Assembly (NCBI GenBank): GCA_004299485.1
Contig: SCQP01000008.1
Coordinates: forward strand, 228,761-292,760
Reading direction: 5' to 3'
DNA from: Acidobacteriota bacterium
GTDB taxonomy: Bacteria; Acidobacteriota; Terriglobia; Terriglobales; SCQP01
Length of the DNA: 64,000 nt
Part shown: one piece after another, positions 36,032-44,747 of the stretch
How the letters are laid out: each line of letters begins with the position of its first letter
Numbering within the stretch: position 1 is the stretch's first letter
The notes under the pieces: generated by a model
What the model saw: only the letters and a program-made list of their open reading frames with translations
What the model was told of the DNA's origin: nothing
The model's database searches: none
Translations under genes and position numbers: made by a program

Positions 36032-38449
36032 ATGTGCCTTGGCACAAGCCTGCACTACGCCTGGCGGCGAGCGGCGAAGCAGCGCGGCCTCGGTGTCGTC
36101 CTGATTGTGGCACTCGCGCTCGGGCTGGGCGGTGCTACTGCCATCACAGCACTGGCCCGCCATGTATTACTCAATCCGCTGGGTTTGCCACAACCCCAGC
36201 AGGTCGTTCATATTTACGCGGGCGGCGACCCGGCAACCGTTGCCGACTACGCCAAACTGCCCGCGTTTGCCGCCGTGACGGGATACCACCCCGGCGGATT
36301 GACGATCACTGCCGTCGGGTTGCAGTCCCACGAAATTATCGCCTCCGTGACTCGCGGGTTTTTTCGCATGGCCGGCATCGCGCCGCTCGAAGGTCGAGAG
36401 TTCAGCACGCAGGAGTTGCAGGCGGGTGAGCGGGTTGCGATCATCAGCGACACGCTCGCCGGTGCGTTCCACGGCGCGGCCATCGGCCAGAGCGTCTCGC
36501 TCGGAGGAACGCCGTTCACCGTGATCGGAGTAATGCCGCCGCGATTCGGCTTCCCGGACGGAACCGCGGTTTGGATCCCCTACCACGCCGCGCAGCGTTA
36601 TCTGGTGCTGCAGAATGGGCCGCTTTACGGCGGCTTGATTGCGCGCCTGCGGCCCGAGTCGAGCTTGCAGCAGGCGGATGCGCAGGTGAAGGCGGAAATG
36701 GAGCGCGAAGTCGCCGTAGAGGAGGCCGCGAATCCAGGACAGAAATACGGGATGAGTTCTGCGTTTGCAGCCTCGCTTGTGAAAAGCTGGTCGCACGGCT
36801 CGCAGCCGACCGTCGATCTGTTGCTGGGCGCTGCAGGACTGCTCTGGCTGGTGGCCTGTTTTGGGTTCGGAGGCGTACTGCTGGCGCGGGCGCTGGGCGA
36901 CCAAAAAGAGATTGCTACGCGCATGGCGCTGGGCGGAGGGCGCCTGCGCCTGGCGCTGCAATGGCTCAGTGAGGCGCTGGTGGTAGTGGCGCCCGCAACA
37001 ATCGCCGGTGCGGCCGTGGCCTCCGGATTAATGGCCGCGCTACGCCGCGGCGCGCCAGCGAGCATGCTTGGCATCGACCTGCTGCGCCCGGAATGGATCG
37101 ACGCGCTAACGCTCGTGGGCCTGGCGCTGCTGACCGTACTCGTGGTGGCCATTCCTCCGATGCTCAGCACGTTGCGCCAGCCGCTGCCTGCGGAAATGCT
37201 GCAGTCGGCCTTTTATGGCAGAGTGCGGACATCGGTGTTGTGGCCGGTTCTGGTGGTGGCGGAGCTTACGGTGGCTCTGGTGCTGACGGCCGGCGCCGCG
37301 TTGCTGCTGGCAAGCTACGTCGGTCTGATGCACGTCAATCTTGGATTTCAGCCGCACGGCGTGGCGGCCGTAACTTATACGACTGCACCCGAACTATTAT
37401 CGCTGGCCGCTCAGGCACGGGCGGCATCGTCGACGGAACGGAAAGCGATCCTGGCGAAAATGGCAACCGGCGCGCAGGTGGGCAACGCCGCAGCCCTCGC
37501 TGCCGCGCAACTGGTCGCGCTAGGTTGTGCGGCGCTAATCGAGAATGCGCCGTTCAGCAAAATGGGAACTGGCGTCGTTTATTTTCTGCCCGCAGCCGGC
37601 GACTGGCATCATTCCGCCGGGCTGGAGCCGAATCTGATTTCCGGTCCCTACTTGCAGGTGCTGGGCCTGCCCTTGCTGCGCGGGCGCGCCTTCAACTCCG
37701 CCGATAACGCGAGCGCGCCCAAGGTGGCGATCATCAGCCAGGGTGCGACACAATCCCTCTGGGGCAACCGCGATCCGATCGGGCGCTTGCTCTACATGGG
37801 GAATAAGACCGGGCCGATCACCGTCGTGGGCGAAACCGCGGATATTCTCGCCGGCGGGGCAATAGACGATACCTTTGCCAAGGGTCAGGTTTACTTCCCG
37901 GCCGCGCAGCCGTCGCGGGGTCCGGCAATCGCCATGACCGTCGTGGCGCGCGGAACGAACGTGGCGGCGTTACTGCGGGCTGTCGGCGGCGTTGCCGGCG
38001 TCGAATTGCTGTTCAGCACCACCCTCGATGCTGCCGCGGCCCGGATCCTGGCGCCGCAGCGGTTCAGCTTGCGCGTGATGGAGATGTCTGCGGCGCTGGC
38101 GCTGCTGTTGATCTGGCTGGCGGTCGTCGGTCTGTTGGCGCACTGGGTCGCCGGACGGCGGCATGAGATTGCCATCCGGCTGGCACTGGGCGCATCACCG
38201 CGAGCCATGGCACGCACGGTGCTGCTGCGCGTGGGCGGGATGCTGGCGGCCGCTATCGCTCTCGGACTGACTTTCAGCCCACTGGAAAAAGACGTTGTCG
38301 GTCACCTGCTGGTGGGCGTAAGCGCGCTCGATGCCCGGCTATGGGCCGGCGCGGCTACGCTCGTCTGTCTGGTGGGGTTGGCCGCAGCCGCGATCCCGGC
38401 GCGGCGCGCTGCACGCATCGAACCTGCCGATGTCCTCCGCTACGAATAA
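36032..38449 (+). CDS. MacB-like ABC permease (ADOP type)
   Basis: An 805 aa FtsX/MacB-type permease with no ATPase partner next to it, matching the acidobacterial duplicated orphan permease type. An N-terminal helix (GVVLIVALALGLGGATAITAL) is followed by a periplasmic MacB core domain (FFRMAGIAPLEGREFS, IGQSVSLGGTPFTVIGVMPP) and then helices. A second copy of the same layout follows (YLQVLGLPLLRGRAFNSADN, IGRLLYMGN), ending in three helices and the tail PARRAARIEPADVLRYE. Such proteins may use a shared ATPase to move lipoproteins or peptides, or act as mechanotransducers. Substrate unknown. Confidence 0.88.
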   Translation: MCLGTSLHYAWRRAAKQRGLGVVLIVALALGLGGATAITALARHVLLNPLGLPQPQQVVHIYAGGDPATVADYAKLPAFAAVTGYHPGGLTITAVGLQSHEIIASVTRGFFRMAGIAPLEGREFSTQELQAGERVAIISDTLAGAFHGAAIGQSVSLGGTPFTVIGVMPPRFGFPDGTAVWIPYHAAQRYLVLQNGPLYGGLIARLRPESSLQQADAQVKAEMEREVAVEEAANPGQKYGMSSAFAASLVKSWSHGSQPTVDLLLGAAGLLWLVACFGFGGVLLARALGDQKEIATRMALGGGRLRLALQWLSEALVVVAPATIAGAAVASGLMAALRRGAPASMLGIDLLRPEWIDALTLVGLALLTVLVVAIPPMLSTLRQPLPAEMLQSAFYGRVRTSVLWPVLVVAELTVALVLTAGAALLLASYVGLMHVNLGFQPHGVAAVTYTTAPELLSLAAQARAASSTERKAILAKMATGAQVGNAAALAAAQLVALGCAALIENAPFSKMGTGVVYFLPAAGDWHHSAGLEPNLISGPYLQVLGLPLLRGRAFNSADNASAPKVAIISQGATQSLWGNRDPIGRLLYMGNKTGPITVVGETADILAGGAIDDTFAKGQVYFPAAQPSRGPAIAMTVVARGTNVAALLRAVGGVAGVELLFSTTLDAAAARILAPQRFSLRVMEMSAALALLLIWLAVVGLLAHWVAGRRHEIAIRLALGASPRAMARTVLLRVGGMLAAAIALGLTFSPLEKDVVGHLLVGVSALDARLWAGAATLVCLVGLAAAAIPARRAARIEPADVLRYE

Positions 38450-38583
38450 AGCCGCTTCGCCGTGCAAGCTGGAGATGCCCAGCGTCTGCGAATCCCACCC
38501 ATCGGCGGGGGCGCCGAAGGTTTTGCATCGTCGGATCGGGCTTGGTCATCCCTTTGCTAAGAGAAGTATCAAGGGGGTGGGTT

Positions 38584-39651
38584 ATGGCAACGGCAGTGCG
38601 CGTAGTGCTCAATCCCCAGCGCCGTAGTCCTCAGGCGGCGGCGTTGCTGGAAACGTTACAGGCGCGAGTGATCGGCCAGAGGCAAGCGCTGGAGCGCGTG
38701 GTGGATACCTACCAGACCCTGCTGGCGGGTTTGAATTCGCGGCAACGGCCGCTGGCCAATTTTCTGTTTCTGGGTCCGACCGGTTCGGGCAAGACGCATG
38801 TCGTCGAAACCCTGGCGGAAGCGCTGTTTCACAGCCCACAGGCGCTGATCAAAGTGGACTGTGCGGAGTTCCAGCACAGCCATGAGATCGCCAAGCTGGT
38901 AGGTTCGCCTCCGGGTTACCTCGGGCATCGCGAGACGCATCCGGTGCTGACGCAGGAGGCGATTGATCAGCATCAGACGCCAGAAGTGCCGATGAGCCTG
39001 GTACTGTTCGACGAAATCGAGAAGGCTTCCGATGCGCTCTGGCAGCTTCTGCTGGGCATTCTGGACAAGGCCACGCTCACGCTGGGGGACAACCGGCACG
39101 TCAGTTTTGCGCGCTGCATGATCTTTCTTACCAGCAACCTGGGCGCCGGCGAAATGCAGAGCCTCATGCAGGCGGGACTCGGCTTCGCTCCCGCCGGAGC
39201 AGGCCAGGAAGCCACGTTGACCGGTTCGGTACGGCACCGGCTGGAGGCCGCTGCGGTAGCGGCTGCCAAGCGCAAGTTCTCGCCGGAGTTTTTCAACCGG
39301 CTCGACCACGTGGTCGTCTTTCAGCCTCTGGATGCGGCGCAGCTTGAACAGGTGTTGGACCTGGAGCTCAACGCTGTCCAGGCCCGTTTGGCGGAGACGC
39401 AAGCCGATGGCAAGCAGGAGCCGGTGCAATTCCGCTGCACGCCGGCGGCGCGCGCGGCGCTGCTGGGCGAAGGTACGGACCTGAAGTTTGGCGCCCGGCA
39501 CCTGAAGCGCGCTATCGAGCGGCGGCTGGTGACGCCGCTGGCCAGCCTATTGGCTACCCACCAGGTCGGCAATTGCGACCGCATCGTGGTGGACTCTATC
39601 GCTGGTGTCGAAGGGCTATCGTTCTTGCGTGAAGCGGTCGCCCGGCGCTAG
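38584..39651 (+). CDS. Single-ring Clp/Hsp100-type AAA+ ATPase
   Basis: A 355 aa protein that aligns only with the second (D2) AAA module of ClpA/ClpB. Walker A is GPTGSGKT near residue 62, the pore-like segment is GSPPGYLGHRET, Walker B is LVLFDEIEKA, sensor 1 is TSNLGAGE, an arginine-finger region lies in FSPEFFNRLDHVVVF, and sensor 2 is GARHLKRAIER. The N-domain, D1 and ClpX-type zinc finger are absent. The ATG at 38584 with GGGGG just upstream fits this short form; upstream frames lack homology. No IGF/LGF ClpP-binding loop is evident, so it is perhaps a stand-alone chaperone. It is convergent with the HAD gene, sharing four bases. Confidence 0.9.
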   Translation: MATAVRVVLNPQRRSPQAAALLETLQARVIGQRQALERVVDTYQTLLAGLNSRQRPLANFLFLGPTGSGKTHVVETLAEALFHSPQALIKVDCAEFQHSHEIAKLVGSPPGYLGHRETHPVLTQEAIDQHQTPEVPMSLVLFDEIEKASDALWQLLLGILDKATLTLGDNRHVSFARCMIFLTSNLGAGEMQSLMQAGLGFAPAGAGQEATLTGSVRHRLEAAAVAAAKRKFSPEFFNRLDHVVVFQPLDAAQLEQVLDLELNAVQARLAETQADGKQEPVQFRCTPAARAALLGEGTDLKFGARHLKRAIERRLVTPLASLLATHQVGNCDRIVVDSIAGVEGLSFLREAVARR

Positions 39652-40232
39652 GACGACAGCTCGGGCAAGACGGACGACACTGCCTGCGCCGCGGTGAACT
39701 GGTGCGCTTGCCAGCCCCGACGGCGGGCCGCCGCTACAAATTCCGGAATATCGTCAAAATACAGAATGGATTCCGGGCGGCAACGTGCAGCCGCTTCCGC
39801 CGCCTCGAAGATCAACGGATCCGGCTTAGCCGCACCCACCTCGTGCGACAGGATGCGGAAGGCAAACTCGGCTAGCACCGGCTGCTCACTCAGCAGAAAG
39901 GCGAAGTGCAATGCATTGGTGTTGGAGAGCAGGCCGCAACGATAACGGCGCAGGAGAAACCGCAGCCAGGATTCGGGAACCAACAGATGCGGCTCGAAAA
40001 TCGAGTTCCACCAGGGGCCAAACTCAGGGGCCGATAAGTTCGTGAGGCCACAAACCGCGTCCTGAAACGCTTCCGGCTCGAGGTCTCCGCATTCGAAGCG
40101 CTGGAACAGGTGTTTGGCGGCCTCGCGGCTGCCGGGCTGCCCATCGAGGCGCGCATGCAGCGGAGCCAGGCTGAAGGGGATCAGCGTCTTCCCCAGATCA
40201 AATATGACAGTCTGAATGGCGGGGGAGTTCAC
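39648..40232 (-). CDS. HAD-superfamily hydrolase
   Basis: A 194 aa Rossmann-type phosphatase. Motif I is VIFDLGKTLI (nucleophile aspartate, with the DxG variant seen in YihX-like members), motif II is GLLSNTN, the lysine is in GAAKPDP, and motif IV is ILYFDDIPEFV. A helical cap (residues 20-80) is typical of subfamily I. It probably dephosphorylates a small sugar phosphate or nucleotide. ATG 40232 has a short leader. Substrate unknown. Confidence 0.85.
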   Translation of the reverse strand: MNSPAIQTVIFDLGKTLIPFSLAPLHARLDGQPGSREAAKHLFQRFECGDLEPEAFQDAVCGLTNLSAPEFGPWWNSIFEPHLLVPESWLRFLLRRYRCGLLSNTNALHFAFLLSEQPVLAEFAFRILSHEVGAAKPDPLIFEAAEAAARCRPESILYFDDIPEFVAAARRRGWQAHQFTAAQAVSSVLPELSS

Positions 40233-40354
40233 AGTTGACGGCAGCTAGGAGGAGCCCTGAGCGCCAGCGGGCGGACCCTGCCGGGAACCGAAGCCCGATT
40301 CCAAGCGGCCAACGGGAGCGACCCGGGCAAAAAGTGGCGAGTCACAAAAATGCA

Positions 40355-40396
40355 CTTGCCAGTTGTGACCCAAAGCAGCGGGTCACAACTGGCAAG
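40355..40396 (-). terminator. Perfect 17-bp hairpin, probable terminator of the minus-strand zinc-ribbon gene
   Basis: Arms CTTGCCAGTTGTGACCC (40355-40371) and GGGTCACAACTGGCAAG (40380-40396) pair perfectly around an 8-base loop. On the minus strand the stem is followed by TGCATTTTTG, a short T-run, and it lies 40 bases after the stop of the gene at 40437-40670. It also sits upstream of the HAD gene, so it insulates the two. A stem this long and perfect could also be a small mobile repeat. Confidence 0.6.
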
Positions 40397-40436
40397 AAGC
40401 TGAAAGACAATGAGTGAAAGCGCCTGCCCGCTCCGC

Positions 40437-40670
40437 TCAGGCGGCGCGGTGTTTGCCCTTGGCGGCTGCTGGTTGTTCGGTTTCGGGCAACAGCTCCAAC
40501 ACGAAACCGGCATCCAGCGACGCCGCGCAGCGGCTACACTTCTGTCCCGGCATCACGCGCAGACGCGAACGGCCCAAGCGGACCTCCGGGATTGCCAAAC
40601 CCTCCACCGTGCGGGTGCACATGGGGCAATGAATTCTGGCTTTCAAACCTTCTAATGTTGCTGCTGGCAT
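40437..40670 (-). CDS. Small zinc-ribbon protein
   Basis: A 77 aa protein with two Cys pairs, CPMC and CSRC about 30 residues apart, that should bind one zinc. Between them is a basic strand segment (VRLGRSRLRVMPGQK). The C-terminus is Ala/Lys-rich. ATG 40670 follows GGAGGGAGGT on the minus strand with good spacing, better than the GTG at 40679. It may bind nucleic acid or a protein; no family name can be given. Confidence 0.6.
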   Translation of the reverse strand: MPAATLEGLKARIHCPMCTRTVEGLAIPEVRLGRSRLRVMPGQKCSRCAASLDAGFVLELLPETEQPAAAKGKHRAA

Positions 40671-40993
40671 ACGGCCCACCTCCCTCCTGGAAGCGTTGTT
40701 ATGTATAGAACGTTAAAATTGCGATTCGTTGCGTCCAAAACTCTCAACTGGCCCATTGGACGCCGTGGGCACACCAAAAGTTTCAGCCCCAAACGGGCTC
40801 CCGGAAAAATTATTTTTCAAGTGAACCTGGAAAATTAACCGCGGCTCGCCGCCCCAAAACGGCTCACCAAAGCTCAAGACTATACGCCTATCGGCTTGGG
40901 ATTGCAAGCACTTGAACCGAGCGGTCGGTCAGTTGCGGCCGCGGACGGGGAATTTGCTACAGCAAGGCCCAGATCGGTGAAAATGAAAATTCA
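40671..40993. other. AT-richer intergenic region between divergent genes
   Basis: About 320 bases separate the zinc-ribbon gene (minus) from the acyl-CoA dehydrogenase gene (plus). The left end holds the ribosome site of the zinc-ribbon gene. The middle is AT-richer, with runs such as GGAAAAATTATTTTTC. A minus-strand 64-codon frame (40713-40907) has no family features and is not called. The right end holds a TetR-operator-like palindrome (40916-40929) and the promoter of the dehydrogenase. No RNA family was recognised. Confidence 0.4.
40916..40929. promoter_or_regulatory. Candidate TetR-type operator upstream of acyl-CoA dehydrogenase
   Basis: ACCGA (40916-40920) and TCGGT (40925-40929) form an inverted repeat with a four-base centre. 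It resembles the ACCGACCGGTCGGT-type sites used by many TetR regulators of fatty-acid genes. It lies 65 bases before the start codon. No regulator gene is adjacent, so the link is tentative. Confidence 0.35.
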
Positions 40994-42136
40994 ATGAGCT
41001 CACCACTAACCTTGTTGACCGAAGAAGAACAACTGTTGCGCCAGTCAGTGCGCGACTGGGCTGAAACCCGCTTGCAGCCGCTGGTGCGGGAAATGGACGA
41101 AACCGCCCACTTTGATGCCGGGTTGCTGCGGGATTTTTTTCAGCAGGGATGGATGGCCGTGCAACTCCCTGAGGCCTACGGTGGCAGCGCCGGAACTTTC
41201 TTCGACGCCGTTCTGGTGGTGGAAGAGCTGTCGCGGGTGGACGCCTCCGCCGGGGTGGTGGTGGATGTACAAAACACGCTGGTCAACAATGCCCTGCTGC
41301 GCTGGGCCAACGAAGACCAGAAAAAGAAATACCTGCCGCGTATGGCCAGCGAATGGCTCGGGGCCTACGCCTTGTCGGAGCCAGCTTCGGGCAGCGATGC
41401 TTTTGCCATGCAGACGCGGGCCGAAAAATCCGCCGGCGGTTTTCGGCTTAACGGCCGGAAGCTATGGATCACCAATGGGCAGGAGGCGAACCTGTTCGTG
41501 CTGTTCGCTAACGCCAACCCGGAGGCGGGCTATCGCGGCATCACCGGCTTCCTGATCGAGCGCGACTTCAAAGGATTCAGCGTCGGGAAGAAAGAAGACA
41601 AGCTGGGCATCCGCGCCTCCAGCACCTGTGAGCTGATCCTGGAGGACTGCCAGGTGCCCGCAGCGAACGTGCTGGGCGAGGTGGGCAAAGGCTACAAGAT
41701 CGCCATTGAGACGCTGAATGAAGGCCGCATCGGCATCGCCGCCCAGATGCTGGGCCTGGCGCAAGGTGCGCTCGATCACGCCACCCGCTACGCCAAGGAA
41801 CGCAAGCAATTCGGCAAGGCGATCAGCGAATTTCAGGGCGTGCAGTTCCAGTTGGCGCAAATGCATATCGAGGTGGAAGCGGCGCGGCTGCTGGTCTACA
41901 ATGCCGCCCGGCTGAAGGATGCCGGTGCCGAATTCGTCAAGCAGGCGGCGATGGCCAAATATTACGCCTCCCAAGTGGCCGAGCATGTAGCCTCGCTCGC
42001 CGTCGAGGTCTATGGTGGCTACGGCTTCGTCAAGGATTATCCGGTCGAGAAATACTACCGGGATGCGAAGATCGGTAAGATCTACGAGGGCACCTCGAAC
42101 CTGCAGTTGCAGACCATCGCCAAGCTCGTGCTGTAG
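40994..42136 (+). CDS. Acyl-CoA dehydrogenase (short-chain/butyryl-CoA type)
   Basis: A 380 aa FAD enzyme that introduces the alpha-beta double bond in acyl-CoA during beta-oxidation, passing electrons to ETF. Family signatures: AYALSEPASGSDAFAMQTRA for FAD and substrate contact, KLWITNGQEA, RKQFGKAISEFQ, and the C-terminal YRDAKIGKIYEGTSNLQLQ. The glutamate in YEGTSN is the catalytic base of short- and medium-chain members. The length is standard. No ETF genes are nearby. The next gene starts 36 bases on, so they may be cotranscribed. Confidence 0.95.
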   Translation: MSSPLTLLTEEEQLLRQSVRDWAETRLQPLVREMDETAHFDAGLLRDFFQQGWMAVQLPEAYGGSAGTFFDAVLVVEELSRVDASAGVVVDVQNTLVNNALLRWANEDQKKKYLPRMASEWLGAYALSEPASGSDAFAMQTRAEKSAGGFRLNGRKLWITNGQEANLFVLFANANPEAGYRGITGFLIERDFKGFSVGKKEDKLGIRASSTCELILEDCQVPAANVLGEVGKGYKIAIETLNEGRIGIAAQMLGLAQGALDHATRYAKERKQFGKAISEFQGVQFQLAQMHIEVEAARLLVYNAARLKDAGAEFVKQAAMAKYYASQVAEHVASLAVEVYGGYGFVKDYPVEKYYRDAKIGKIYEGTSNLQLQTIAKLVL

Positions 42137-42172
42137 GCCACTCATTTCGCGGCGACGGGCTACAATCCTGAA

Positions 42173-42823
42173 ATGTCCTCTGCGCCGTCGGGGCCAACTC
42201 CCCGCTACATCGCCATCGAGGGTCCCATCCGCGTGGGCAAGTCGAGCTTGGCACGCATCCTGGCGCAAAAAAGCGGTGCCCGGCTACTGCTGGAACCGGA
42301 AGAAAACCCGCATTTGGAGGCCTTTTACGCGGGCGAGCCGGGTGCGGCCTTCCGGACACAAATGCATTTCCTGTTGCAACGCTATCAGCAGCTCGCGCCG
42401 TTGGGACCCGGGCGGCCCTTCATGCCGCTGGTGGCAGATTACATTTTTGAGAAAGACAAGATTTTCGCCTACATCAACCTGAGCGACGCCGAGTTGGCCG
42501 TGTACAACCAATACTACGAGTTCCTGCAACCCCAAATCGCCCTGCCTGATCTGGTGATTTATCTGCAGGCCACGCCCGCAGTTCTGCGCGAGCGGCTGGA
42601 ACGCAAAAATATTCCCCGCGAACAGCGCGTCTCGGACGAATACCTGGCCGAAGTGGTCAAGGCGTACGACCACTTCTTTTTCCGCTACAACCAGACCGAT
42701 CTGCTGGTGGTGAACACCAGCGAGATTGATTTTATCGAGCGCGACGCGGACATGCGTGAGTTGCTGAAGCGCCTCGAAGAACCCGTTGCAGGCACTCAGT
42801 ACTACCTGCCACTGGGCGAATAG
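42173..42823 (+). CDS. Deoxynucleoside kinase (dAK/dGK-like)
   Basis: A 216 aa cytoplasmic salvage kinase that phosphorylates deoxynucleosides. The P-loop is GPIRVGKSS near residue 18. Further motifs are LLLEPEENPHLEAFY (catalytic glutamate), DYIFEKDKIFA, LPDLVIYLQATP, and the lid region RLERKNIPREQRV. Substrate preference (dA, dG or dC) cannot be fixed by eye. It precedes panB by 156 bases. The link to pantothenate synthesis may be simple co-location. Confidence 0.88.
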   Translation: MSSAPSGPTPRYIAIEGPIRVGKSSLARILAQKSGARLLLEPEENPHLEAFYAGEPGAAFRTQMHFLLQRYQQLAPLGPGRPFMPLVADYIFEKDKIFAYINLSDAELAVYNQYYEFLQPQIALPDLVIYLQATPAVLRERLERKNIPREQRVSDEYLAEVVKAYDHFFFRYNQTDLLVVNTSEIDFIERDADMRELLKRLEEPVAGTQYYLPLGE

Positions 42824-42979
42824 CGATAAAATCTACCTGAGGACGGACAGACGCCCGGAATCCGACCCTACGTGGCGGATATCGTCAGGGCATGGTGCGT
42901 TAACCACCGCTCACCTCACCCTCCAAAAATTCAAGCAGAAGGAGGCTTGATTCTGGGCATCCAGAACAGGCACCCCGCT

Positions 42980-43849
42980 ATGAGTCCTTACCCATCTGCC
43001 TCGGCGACGGTCGACCTCAAGGTCACCCTCGCCTCTTGCGCGGCCAAGAAGCAGCGCCACGAAAAGATCACCTGTTTAACCGCCTACGATTACCCCTTTG
43101 CACGGCTGCTGGACGAAGCCGGCATCGACATTCTGCTGGTAGGTGACTCCTGGGCCATGGCCAGCGCCGGCGAAGAGAGCACGCTGCCGGTGACCATGGA
43201 CGAGATGCTGGTCGCCACGCGCTCGGTGCGGCGCGCGGTCAAGCGTGCCCTGGTGGTCGCCGACATGCCCTTTGGCAGCTACCATCTCAGCCAACGCCAG
43301 GCGGTGCGCAACGCCATCCGTATGGTCAAGGAAGCGGGCGCGGAAGCGGTCAAGCTGGAAGGCGGCGCCGCACGCGCCGACATTGTGTGCGCCATTGTGG
43401 CAGCCGAAGTTCCGGTGATGGGCCATATCGGGCTGACGCCGCAATCGGTGAACCGCCAGAGCGGTTATCACGTGCAGGGGACGACGGCAGAAGGCGCTGA
43501 GCGACTGCTGCGCGACGCCGCCGCAATCGAAACCGCGGGTGCGTTCGCGCTGGTGCTGGAGGGAGTACCGCGCGAGCTCGCGGCCAAAATTACCGAACGC
43601 GCGGCGATTCCCACCATCGGCATCGGCGCCGGACCGGATTGCGACGGTCAGGTGCTGGTAGTTCACGACCTGCTGGGCCTCAGCTTCCGGCCCCGACCCA
43701 AGTTTGTGCGGCCTTACGCCGATTTGGCGACCGCCGTACGCACCGCCGCCGAAGCCTACCGGCAGGATGTCGAAGCCGGCCAGTTCCCTGCCGATGGCGA
43801 AAGCTACCACATGCCGCAGGCGACCAAGGTGCAGGGCGCGTGGAAGTAA
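42980..43849 (+). CDS. panB: 3-methyl-2-oxobutanoate hydroxymethyltransferase
   Basis: First committed enzyme of pantothenate synthesis: it transfers a hydroxymethyl group from methylene-THF to 2-oxoisovalerate. Signatures: ITCLTAYDYPFARLLDEAGI, VGDSWAMA, the metal aspartate in VVADMPFGSY, KLEGG, GHIGLTPQS and PTIGIGAGPDCDGQVLV, with the general-base glutamate in VLEGVP. The length is 289 aa from ATG 42980, which fits the family. An upstream in-frame extension from 42872 lacks homology, but AGGAGG near 42939 leaves the exact start open. panC overlaps its end by ten bases. Confidence 0.95.
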   Translation: MSPYPSASATVDLKVTLASCAAKKQRHEKITCLTAYDYPFARLLDEAGIDILLVGDSWAMASAGEESTLPVTMDEMLVATRSVRRAVKRALVVADMPFGSYHLSQRQAVRNAIRMVKEAGAEAVKLEGGAARADIVCAIVAAEVPVMGHIGLTPQSVNRQSGYHVQGTTAEGAERLLRDAAAIETAGAFALVLEGVPRELAAKITERAAIPTIGIGAGPDCDGQVLVVHDLLGLSFRPRPKFVRPYADLATAVRTAAEAYRQDVEAGQFPADGESYHMPQATKVQGAWK

Positions 43850-44691
43850 TCCGCGAACCGCGGCAGTTTCAGTCATGGTGCGCGACCCAGCATAGGTTGG
43901 GCCTTGTGCCCACCATGGGCGCACTGCACGCCGGACATCTGGCGCTGGTCCGCGCCTCGCGCACGCACGATGCCGTCACCGCCGTCAGCATCTTCGTGAA
44001 CCCGACGCAGTTTGGCCCGAACGAAGATTTCGCCCGCTATCCGCGCATGCTGGAGCAGGACTGCGCTTTGCTCGAAGCCGGGGGCGTGCAGGCAGTCTTC
44101 GCGCCTGACGCTGCGGCCATGTATCCGTCGGACGCGGCAACCTTCGTCGAGGTCGAAGGATTGAGCCGCCGTTTGTGCGGCGCCAGCCGCCCTGGGCATT
44201 TCCGGGGCGTCGCCACCGTGGTGCTGAAGCTGTTCGAGCTGGCACGACCCACGCGCGCCTACTTCGGACAGAAAGACGCCGCCCAGGTCGCCGTGTTGCG
44301 GCGCATGGTACAGGATTGCTTCTTACCGGTCGCAATGGTTGTCTGCCCGATCGTCCGCGAACCCGACGGCCTGGCACTCAGCTCGCGCAACTTGCTGCTC
44401 TCGCCTGAGGGCCGCACCGCCGCGCGTGGCCTCTCGGGCGGCTTGCGCGCCATCGCCGAAGTGTACGCCGCTGGTGAACGTTCTACGGCGAAGCTGCTCG
44501 AATCCGGCCGTGCAGAAATTGCCCGTGAGCCCCTCCTCCGGCTGGACTACTTCAGCGCCGTCGACGAGAACACGCTGCTGCCGGTTGAGCAAGCAGTTCC
44601 CGGCACGCTGTTTGCGGTCGCAGCGTTCGATGGCCACGTTCGCTTGATCGACAATGGCCATATTGATTCCTCCGGCCAGTTCCTTCTCTAG
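43840..44691 (+). CDS. panC: Pantothenate synthetase (pantoate-beta-alanine ligase)
   Basis: ATP-dependent ligase joining pantoate and beta-alanine, the last step of pantothenate synthesis. Signatures: VPTMGALHAGHLALV (HIGH motif), SIFVNPTQFGPNEDFARYPR, YFGQKDAAQ, PIVREPDGLALSSRN (KMSKS-like). At 283 aa it is full length. The start is GTG 43840, inside the last codons of panB and ahead of the conserved EVIREPRQFQ; the frame is open further upstream but only inside panB. panD is not in the window. A palindromic repeat element lies just downstream. Confidence 0.93.
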   Translation: MEVIREPRQFQSWCATQHRLGLVPTMGALHAGHLALVRASRTHDAVTAVSIFVNPTQFGPNEDFARYPRMLEQDCALLEAGGVQAVFAPDAAAMYPSDAATFVEVEGLSRRLCGASRPGHFRGVATVVLKLFELARPTRAYFGQKDAAQVAVLRRMVQDCFLPVAMVVCPIVREPDGLALSSRNLLLSPEGRTAARGLSGGLRAIAEVYAAGERSTAKLLESGRAEIAREPLLRLDYFSAVDENTLLPVEQAVPGTLFAVAAFDGHVRLIDNGHIDSSGQFLL

Positions 44692-44747
44692 CGGTAGCCT
44701 GGGCATGGTGAATCGCGTCCGCGAATCCGGCTTGACCGCGCGGCGAC

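Noticed and set aside
40713..40907. 64-codon minus-strand frame in the gap before the acyl-CoA dehydrogenase
   Set aside because: No ribosome site, no recognisable domain, and it lies in AT-richer regulatory-looking sequence.
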